Source of the DNA: an uncultured beta proteobacterium | GTDB lineage: Bacteria > Pseudomonadota > Gammaproteobacteria > Burkholderiales > Burkholderiaceae_C | DNA length: 64,000 nt | Assembly (NCBI GenBank): GCA_903905735.1 | Contig: CAIVHU010000216.1 | Location: 1-64,000 of the forward strand | Direction of reading: 5' to 3' | Part shown: one piece after another, positions 58,283-64,000 of the stretch | Numbering within the stretch: the first letter of the stretch is position 1 | Layout: each line of letters starts with the position of its first letter | Program-made: the position numbers and the translations under genes | The notes under the pieces: generated by a model | Seen by the model: the letters and a program-made list of their open reading frames with translations, nothing else | Told to the model about the DNA's origin: nothing | Databases searched by the model: none

Positions 58283-58987
58283 TCAGATGGCGCGACGCAC
58301 CATGAGTTCCTTGATCTTGCCAATCGCGGCGGTGGGGTTCAGGCCTTTGGGGCAAACGTCAACGCAATTCATGATGGTGGTGCAACGGAACAGGCGGTAC
58401 GGGTCTTCAAGGTTATCCAGCCTCTCCCCGGTGCCTTGGTCTCGGCTGTCAGCAATGAAACGGTAGGCCTGCAGCAAGCCGGCCGGACCCACAAACTTGT
58501 CCGGATTCCACCAGAACACCGGGCAGCTGGTGGAACAGCTGGCGCACAGGATGCACTCGTAAAGGCCGTTGAGCACTTCACGCTCTTCGGGGCTTTGCAG
58601 GCGCTCTTTTTCAGGCGGACGGCTGTCGTTGATCAGGTAAGGCTTGATGGAATGGTATTGCTGGAAAAACAGCGTCATATCCACAATCAAATCACGCACA
58701 ACCGGCAGGCCGGGCAGTGGCTTGAGCACAATGGTGTCGGGAAGGGTGCGCATGTTGATCAGGCAGGCCAGGCCATTTTTCCCATTGATGTTCATCGCGT
58801 CAGAGCCACAAATACCTTCGCGGCAGGAACGTCGATATGAAATCGTCGGATCCAGGGCTTTGAGTTTGACCAGAACATCAAGCAGCATCCGTTCATTGCC
58901 ATCGAGTTCGACCTCCAGGGTCTGCATATAGGGTTTGCTGTCGGTATCCGGGTTGTAGCGATAAATTTGGATGGTACGTTTAGCCAT
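58283..58987 (-). CDS. sdhB: Succinate dehydrogenase iron-sulfur subunit
   Basis: A 234-residue subunit with three clusters. [2Fe-2S] ligands lie in SCREGICGSDAMNINGKNGLAC (about 58-79), [4Fe-4S] in CILCASCSTSCP (about 149-160) and [3Fe-4S] in CTTIMNCVDVCPKGLNP (about 206-216). It passes electrons from SdhA FADH2 to ubiquinone. Confidence 0.97.
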   Translation of the reverse strand: MAKRTIQIYRYNPDTDSKPYMQTLEVELDGNERMLLDVLVKLKALDPTISYRRSCREGICGSDAMNINGKNGLACLINMRTLPDTIVLKPLPGLPVVRDLIVDMTLFFQQYHSIKPYLINDSRPPEKERLQSPEEREVLNGLYECILCASCSTSCPVFWWNPDKFVGPAGLLQAYRFIADSRDQGTGERLDNLEDPYRLFRCTTIMNCVDVCPKGLNPTAAIGKIKELMVRRAI

Positions 58988-59039
58988 GATTTGCTTTCAT
59001 AAACAATGGGGAGCGGAGCCAGGAGGTCGTCCCGCAATA

Positions 59040-60845
59040 TCAGAAGGTACGGATTTTTGGTGGCACAGAGGCAACGGTCAAAGGCTTGAGGTTGACAGGC
59101 TTGTAGCTGAGACTGTTGGTGGCGCTGTCCCACAAGGTGTGCTTGAGCCAGTTGGTATCGTCACGCCCCAGCGGGCACGTTGGGTCATCTGCAGGGCGGT
59201 CGTAATCCATGACGCTGTGCGCGCCCCGGCATTCGTGACGTGCAGCCGCAGAAACCATGGTGGACTGTGCGACCTCGATCATGTTTTCCACTTCAAGCGC
59301 CTCGATGCGCTCAGTATTGAAAATTTGTGATTTATCGGTCAACTTGATGTTGTTGACGCGTTCACGCAATTGGGAGATCTTTTTCACGCCTTCGTCCATG
59401 CTGGATTGGGTACGAAACACGCTGGCATGCTCTTGCATGGTGTCGCGTATGTCACCAGCGACCACTTGAGCGTACTCACCTGAAGCTGCCGTGTTTAACC
59501 GGTTTAATCGATCCAGCGAAATATCAGCGGCATTGGCTGGAAGGGGCTTGTGCTCCTGGTTCTTGTTGTTGAAGTCAATGATGTGCAGTCCGGCCGCACG
59601 ACCAAAGACCACGATGTCAAGCAAAGAGTTGGTACCGAGTCGGTTGGCACCGTGAACGCTGACACACGAGCATTCTCCAACGGCATAGAGTCCGTTGACG
59701 ACCGCCTGTCCACCAGCACTGTCAGGAACAACCACCTGACCACTGATGCTGCTGGGGATGCCGCCCATCTGGTAGTGGTTGGTTGGAATCACTGGAATAG
59801 GTTCCTTGGTAATGTCCACGTTGGCAAAATTGTGCCCAATTTCTTGCACACTGGGCAGTCGCAAGGCGATGGTATCTGCACCCAGGTGCGTCATGTCCAG
59901 GTTGATGTAGCTCTTGTTGGGGCCGCAACCGCGCCCTTCCTTGATCTCCTGGTCCATGCAACGCGACACGAAGTCGCGCGGTGCCAAGTCTTTCATTGTG
60001 GGCGCATACCGCTCCATGAAGCGCTCACCTTCGCTATTGCGCAAAATGGCGCCTTCGCCGCGGCAACCTTCTGTCAGCAGCACACCCGCACCAGCCACGC
60101 CGGTTGGGTGGAATTGCCAGAATTCCATGTCCTGCAAGGGAATCCCTGCGCGTGCTGCCATGCCGAGGCCATCACCCGTATTGATGAAGGCATTTGTTGA
60201 AGCAGCAAAGATGCGACCAGCCCCGCCAGAGGCCAGCATCACGCTCTTGGCTTGCAAAATGTGTATTTCACCGGTTTCCATTTCAAGAGCGGTGACCCCG
60301 ACCACATCGCCTTCGGCATCGCGAATCAGGTCCAGTGCCATCCATTCAACAAAGAAGTTGGTGCGTGCCTTGACGTTTTGCTGATACAAAGTGTGCAGCA
60401 TGGCGTGGCCGGTGCGGTCGGCAGCGGCGCAGGCACGTTGTACGGGTTTTTCGCCGTAATTGCTGGAGTGACCACCAAATGGTCGCTGATAAATGGTGCC
60501 GTCAGGGTTGCGGTCAAACGGCATGCCGAAGTGTTCGAGTTCATAGACCACCATGGGAGCCTCGCGGCACATGAACTCGATGGCATCCTGATCACCCAGC
60601 CAGTCAGAACCCTTGATGGTGTCGTAAAAATGGTAGTGCCAGTTGTCTTCGGCCATGTTGCCCAGACTGGCACCGATGCCGCCCTGAGCAGCCACGGTGT
60701 GTGAGCGGGTCGGGAATACTTTTGAGAGCACCGCGACGTTCAGTCCGGCATTGGCCAGTTGCAGCGATGCGCTCATGCCAGCGCCGCCAGCGCCGATGAT
60801 GACGACGTCAAATTTGCGCTTGGTGAGTTTGGAAGTTGCAGTCAT
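59040..60845 (-). CDS. sdhA: Succinate dehydrogenase flavoprotein subunit
   Basis: A 601-residue catalytic subunit. FAD-binding VVIIGAGGAGMSASLQLA is at about 15-32; the His in TRSHTVAAQGG (about 50) is the covalent FAD site; HPTGVAGAGVLLTEGCRGEGA and the catalytic Arg in RDFVSRCM-type segments follow. The start is ATG 60845 (MTATSK); an upstream ATG adds 12 residues without family support. Confidence 0.97.
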   Translation of the reverse strand: MTATSKLTKRKFDVVIIGAGGAGMSASLQLANAGLNVAVLSKVFPTRSHTVAAQGGIGASLGNMAEDNWHYHFYDTIKGSDWLGDQDAIEFMCREAPMVVYELEHFGMPFDRNPDGTIYQRPFGGHSSNYGEKPVQRACAAADRTGHAMLHTLYQQNVKARTNFFVEWMALDLIRDAEGDVVGVTALEMETGEIHILQAKSVMLASGGAGRIFAASTNAFINTGDGLGMAARAGIPLQDMEFWQFHPTGVAGAGVLLTEGCRGEGAILRNSEGERFMERYAPTMKDLAPRDFVSRCMDQEIKEGRGCGPNKSYINLDMTHLGADTIALRLPSVQEIGHNFANVDITKEPIPVIPTNHYQMGGIPSSISGQVVVPDSAGGQAVVNGLYAVGECSCVSVHGANRLGTNSLLDIVVFGRAAGLHIIDFNNKNQEHKPLPANAADISLDRLNRLNTAASGEYAQVVAGDIRDTMQEHASVFRTQSSMDEGVKKISQLRERVNNIKLTDKSQIFNTERIEALEVENMIEVAQSTMVSAAARHECRGAHSVMDYDRPADDPTCPLGRDDTNWLKHTLWDSATNSLSYKPVNLKPLTVASVPPKIRTF

Positions 60846-60935
60846 GATGGATCTTGTGTTTTGTTGATGTGATGGCTTCATGCTGCATGTCGCTGCAGCC
60901 GATGCCTCTACCTGCTGTTCAAAAAAGGAGGCTAA

Positions 60936-61301
60936 TTACAGGCGCCACAGAACTTGAATGGCCCAACCTGTGCAGCCCGTCAGCCAGACGATGGCAAACA
61001 CGTGCATCACAAAGCGCACAGAATAGGGTTTGACGTAGTCCATGAAGATATTGCGCATGCCCACCCACACGTGATAGAACAATGACATGAAGACGACGAA
61101 GGTCAGTGTTTTCATCCACTGGGCAGAAAAAATGCCCGCCCACAATTCGTAACTCACCGGACCCTTGCTGAAAATGACCTGACCGATGACCAGCACCGTG
61201 AAGACTGCCATGACAACGGCTGTCACGCGTTGTGACAACCAGTCGCGCATGCCGTAATGTGCGCCAACGACCGTGCGGTGAGAACCGTAATTAACTGACA
61301 T
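60936..61301 (-). CDS. sdhD: Succinate dehydrogenase membrane anchor subunit D
   Basis: A 121-residue anchor with three membrane helices (about 30-50, 62-82, 95-117). Heme- and quinone-site candidates lie in QRVTAVVMAVF and FYHVWVGMRNIFMDYVK, where the His is the likely heme ligand. It is 14 bases after sdhC. ATG 61301 follows AGGAGCG. Confidence 0.93.
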   Translation of the reverse strand: MSVNYGSHRTVVGAHYGMRDWLSQRVTAVVMAVFTVLVIGQVIFSKGPVSYELWAGIFSAQWMKTLTFVVFMSLFYHVWVGMRNIFMDYVKPYSVRFVMHVFAIVWLTGCTGWAIQVLWRL

Positions 61302-61315
61302 GAATCGCTCCTGAA

Positions 61316-61759
61316 TTAGTAAAGGCCAAACAGCTTGGCACCGAGCACAACCGTCAGGCTGAGCGTCAAGGCCAGGACGAGTGCGGCAGTTTGCCGACCA
61401 AAATCCTTGGTCACATGATGATGATGGGTGTCCATCCAGAGATGCCGCATGCCGGCAATGAAGTGGTGCAGGATGGCCCAGATCAGGCCCAGCGCGACCA
61501 GTTTCCAAAGAAAGCCGGGAATGCCCAGCATGCCGACATTAAAGGCTGCCTTGAATCGGGCAAACGAGATTTCAGAGGAAATGGACGTATCGAACATCCA
61601 GATCACGAACGGCAAAAGGAAAAACATGATGGCTCCGCTGACCCTGTGCATCCCCGAGGCCAGCGAGGCCAGTGGCCAGCGGTAACTGATCAGGCTGGCT
61701 CCGTCAATGTTGCGGAATTCGGGTCGTTTTTTGGAAGTGTTCGCCGCTGTTTCGGACAT
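61316..61759 (-). CDS. sdhC: Succinate dehydrogenase cytochrome b556 subunit
   Basis: A 147-residue anchor with three helices. It has SISSEISF and HRVSGAIMFFLLPFVIW (quinone site) and HHFIAGMRHLWMD with the heme-ligand His. An N-terminal hydrophilic stretch of about 25 residues precedes the first helix. It is 192 bases downstream of the GntR gene; the gap shows no gene and probably contains the sdh promoter. Confidence 0.94.
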   Translation of the reverse strand: MSETAANTSKKRPEFRNIDGASLISYRWPLASLASGMHRVSGAIMFFLLPFVIWMFDTSISSEISFARFKAAFNVGMLGIPGFLWKLVALGLIWAILHHFIAGMRHLWMDTHHHHVTKDFGRQTAALVLALTLSLTVVLGAKLFGLY

Positions 61760-61951
61760 GACTTGCTTTCTAGATGGTGAGTTACTTTGGGTAACCGGCC
61801 GACAGCCGACTGCCAAAAATTTTATTGCAATGCAGCATCATACGCCGCGTCGGAGGGGTAATTCGGGGTCAAGAACAGCCTGGACAGACCTGAAAAATCG
61901 ATTTCTGAGGTGCTTGTGGCGCAGTCTGACGTGGGGATTACAGCGTGGTGT

Positions 61952-62758
61952 TTAACTCATGTCATTTTGGTAGTGATGGGTGTCGGTTCGGTAGTAGCCC
62001 CGGCGTAATTCCATGGGCTCGCTCTGGTAGGTGTAGGCGATGCGCTCCACGCTCAGCAGCGGTGTTCCCAGTGTCACTTTCAGCAGCGCAGCGTGCGACT
62101 CGGTGGCTGCGATGGCACGGATTTTCTCTTCAGCGCGCACCATGCGCACATTGAATTCTGTCTCGAACAAGGCGTACATGGGGCCTTTGTAACTGGCAAG
62201 TCGCTCTGCAGTGAGTCCTTTGAAGGGGTTGGCAGGGAGCCAGATGTCTTCAAGAATGACGGGGATGCCACCAAAACTCAGCACCCGGCGTGCCTGTAGC
62301 ACAGTGTCACCGGTGCGCAGCGCCAGCGCTTTGGCGACATCGTTGCTAGCTCTGGCGCGGCGACAGTCCATGATGTCGCGCTGGGCGGGCCCTTCGCTGC
62401 CGCGCGCGCCACTGTTGGGTACCAGTTTCAGAAACCTGAATTGCACCTGTTGCTCAGCATGGGTGGCCACAAAGGTGCCCTTGCCCTGACGGCGCAGCAG
62501 CAGGTTCTCGGCGGCCAGTTCGTCAATGGCTTTGCGCACGGTCCCCTGGCTGACCCGAAAGCGCGCAGCGAGTTCGATCTCACTCGGGATGGCTTCACCC
62601 GGCTTCCATTCGCCAGAGCGCAAACTGCCCAGGATCAACCCCTTGATTTGCTGATAGAGCGGGCTGAACGCGGGCGTGTTGCTGAGCGGGGCGACTGAAA
62701 CTGCTTCAGCCTCCTGGGTCAATTCAGGTTCTTCACTGATTTCAGGCAGGGATTGCAT
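61952..62758 (-). CDS. GntR/HutC-family transcriptional regulator
   Basis: A 268-residue regulator. The winged helix (about 28-95) contains PSEIELAARFRVSQGTVRKAIDELAAENLLLRRQGKGTFVATH, and a C-terminal UTRA ligand domain (about 115-260) has RVLSFGGIPVILEDIWLPANPF and LGTPLLSVERIAYTYQSEPMELRRGYYRTD. It sits upstream of sdhCDAB-gltA and divergent from mdh, so it probably tunes TCA-cycle genes. The ligand is unknown. Confidence 0.92.
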   Translation of the reverse strand: MQSLPEISEEPELTQEAEAVSVAPLSNTPAFSPLYQQIKGLILGSLRSGEWKPGEAIPSEIELAARFRVSQGTVRKAIDELAAENLLLRRQGKGTFVATHAEQQVQFRFLKLVPNSGARGSEGPAQRDIMDCRRARASNDVAKALALRTGDTVLQARRVLSFGGIPVILEDIWLPANPFKGLTAERLASYKGPMYALFETEFNVRMVRAEEKIRAIAATESHAALLKVTLGTPLLSVERIAYTYQSEPMELRRGYYRTDTHHYQNDMS

Positions 62759-62796
62759 GGAAATGGGTCTCCGGATAGTCGTTCTCGTTTTTGGTA

Positions 62797-62855
62797 ATCA
62801 TATCTTATATAAGATATAAGACAAGTTGACGATTTGTCGTTTTCAAGAGTACACT
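62797..62855. promoter_or_regulatory. Divergent gntR/mdh promoters with perfect operator palindrome
   Basis: mdh: TTGACG (62826-62831), 18 bases, TACACT (62850-62855). gntR on the minus strand: TTGTCT (62819-62824), 16 bases, TATGAT (62797-62802). ATATCTTATATAAGATAT (62800-62817) is a perfect 18-base palindrome that fills the gntR spacer and ends 8 bases before the mdh -35. It is a likely binding site for the GntR protein: autoregulation, and control of mdh. Confidence 0.75.
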
Positions 62856-62935
62856 CGTGCGGCTTGGCGATGATTGATATGGATCAGCCGCCCCGACATC
62901 CCTGAATTCCCTTCTTCAATTTCTGGAGTTTTACT

Positions 62936-63922
62936 ATGAGCAAAAAGCCCGTTCGCGTTGCTGTCACCGGTGCTGCCGGCCAAATTGGTTACGCCATTCT
63001 GTTTCGTATCGCCTCAGGCGAGATGCTGGGCAAAGATCAGCCGATTGTTTTGAGTTTGCTGGAAGTGCCGGTTGAAAAAGCTCAGCAAGCGCTGCAGGGC
63101 GTGATGATGGAACTGCAAGACTGCGCCTTCCCGCTGCTGGCCGGTATGGAAGCCCACAGCGACCCGATGACCGCGTTCAAGGATGTGGATTACGCCTTGT
63201 TGATTGGTTCGCGTCCGCGTGGTCCGGGCATGGAACGCGCCGAATTGCTGGCTGTCAATGCTGAAATTTTCACTGCGCAAGGCAAGGCACTCAACGCTGT
63301 GGCCAGCCGTGACGTGCGCGTTCTGGTGGTGGGCAACCCCGCCAACACCAACGCCTACATTGCCATGAAGAGCGCCCCTGATCTGCCGCGCAAGAACTTC
63401 ACCGCCATGCTGCGTCTGGACCACAACCGCGCTCTGAGCCAACTGGCCACCAAAACCGGCAAGGCCGTGGCAGACATCGAGAAAATGGCCGTATGGGGCA
63501 ACCACTCGCCGACGATGTATGCCGACTACCGTTTTGCAACCATCAATGGCGACAGCGTCAAGGACATGATCAACGATCAGGACTGGAATGCCAACACTTT
63601 CCTGCCAACCGTGGGCAAGCGCGGTGCAGCCATCATTGCGGCTCGTGGCGTGTCTTCAGCGGCATCGGCTGCCAACGCCGCGATTGATCACATGCACGAC
63701 TGGGCCCAGGGCACTAATGGCAAGTGGGTGACGATGGGCATTCCTTCCAATGGCGAGTACGGTATTCCCAAAGACACGATGTTTGGTTTCCCGGTGACCT
63801 GTGTCAACGGCGAATACAAGATCGTTGAAGGCCTGGCCATCGATGCCTTCAGCCAGGAATGCATCAACAAGACCCTCAAGGAACTGCAGGAAGAGCAAGC
63901 GGGTGTGGCGCACCTGCTCTGA
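62936..63922 (+). CDS. mdh: Malate dehydrogenase
   Basis: A 328-residue NAD-dependent enzyme. NAD-binding is [17 protein letters not shown] (about 9-25), substrate arginines are in [15 protein letters not shown] (about 94) and [11 protein letters not shown], and the catalytic His is in [14 protein letters not shown] (about 188). It is of the betaproteobacterial type related to cytosolic mitochondrial-like MDH. GGAG lies 8 bases before the ATG. Confidence 0.97.
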   Translation: MSKKPVRVAVTGAAGQIGYAILFRIASGEMLGKDQPIVLSLLEVPVEKAQQALQGVMMELQDCAFPLLAGMEAHSDPMTAFKDVDYALLIGSRPRGPGMERAELLAVNAEIFTAQGKALNAVASRDVRVLVVGNPANTNAYIAMKSAPDLPRKNFTAMLRLDHNRALSQLATKTGKAVADIEKMAVWGNHSPTMYADYRFATINGDSVKDMINDQDWNANTFLPTVGKRGAAIIAARGVSSAASAANAAIDHMHDWAQGTNGKWVTMGIPSNGEYGIPKDTMFGFPVTCVNGEYKIVEGLAIDAFSQECINKTLKELQEEQAGVAHLL

Positions 63923-63948
63923 ACCCTGGCCGCAGATTCCAACAAACT

Positions 63949-64000
63949 GTGACCCACCCTCGCCACGTACTGCTGGGTGCTGCAACAGCAGCGCCCTTGC
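63949..64000 (+). CDS. Partial 5' end of probable CoA ester lyase (HpcH/HpaI type)
   Basis: From GTG 63949 the first 17 codons read VTHPRHVLLGAATAAPL and run off the window. CoA ester lyase-like genes often follow mdh in Comamonadaceae and start with a similar MTHPRxxL sequence (from memory). The fragment is too short to prove the family, and there is no clear ribosome binding site. Confidence 0.4.
   Translation, partial: MTHPRHVLLGAATAAPL

Overview
This window looks like the core chromosome of a betaproteobacterium of the family Comamonadaceae, most likely a Rhodoferax- or Polaromonas-like genus. The evidence is the GC-rich, tightly packed coding, the gene orders (yceD-rpmF-plsX-fabHDG-acpP-fabF, rpoE-rseAB-mucD-lepAB-rnc-era-recO-pdxJ-acpS, gntR-sdhCDAB-sdhE-gltA divergent from mdh, leuCDB-asd-fimV-truA-trpFBA-accD) and a short interspersed repeat that I associate with this family. 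The genus is inferred; no rRNA gene is present to settle it. I see no tRNA, rRNA, CRISPR array, prophage or classical insertion sequence.

Layout. 1-1776: 3' part of a group II intron (maturase, then domains V and VI) ending directly upstream of or inside the start of hemX. 1760-5307: hemX, hemY and a degenerate GGDEF protein. 5382-8423 (minus): RNase E, separated by a 521-base gap from the divergent rluC, HAD phosphatase, Rieske protein and S49 peptidase genes. 12158-13530 (minus): an RsmI-like methylase and a Maf protein. 13557-20075: yceD, rpmF and the fatty-acid/phospholipid synthesis cluster. 20119-24413: a frameshifted small membrane-protein gene, then the sigma-E envelope stress cassette. 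24595-32891: lepA, lepB, a DUF4845 gene, rnc, era, a newly noticed 35-residue gene on the minus strand, recO, pdxJ, acpS, nagZ.

32896-37042 is the most accessory stretch: a small hypothetical gene, a BrnT/BrnA-like toxin-antitoxin pair, a SUI1 protein, a DUF3820 protein, a CBS protein, an EAL-output response regulator and a receiver-only protein. It leads into a 1180-residue hybrid histidine kinase (37081-40623). Then come a SOUL-type heme-binding protein, a YgjP-type metalloprotease, lysS and yggT. From 44446 to 62758 everything is on the minus strand: tryptophan, fimV, aspartate-semialdehyde and leucine genes, then the TCA genes gltA and sdhCDAB with sdhE and a GntR regulator. mdh diverges from that regulator across a perfect palindrome.

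Nearly all genes are housekeeping. The unusual content is mostly at gene boundaries: (1) a degenerate ~50-base palindromic repeat, with 11 copies that I can align by eye, which supplies stop codons, a possible start codon, C-terminal tails (TrpB, LeuD, AcpS) and N-terminal or internal segments (Era, S49 peptidase, RseA); (2) a 35-residue membrane-protein gene with its own promoter, palindromic operator and ribosome binding site; (3) the intron sitting in the heme locus; (4) an 18-base palindrome forming the spacer of the gntR promoter next to the mdh promoter. I do not see a wholly new multi-gene defence or metabolic system.
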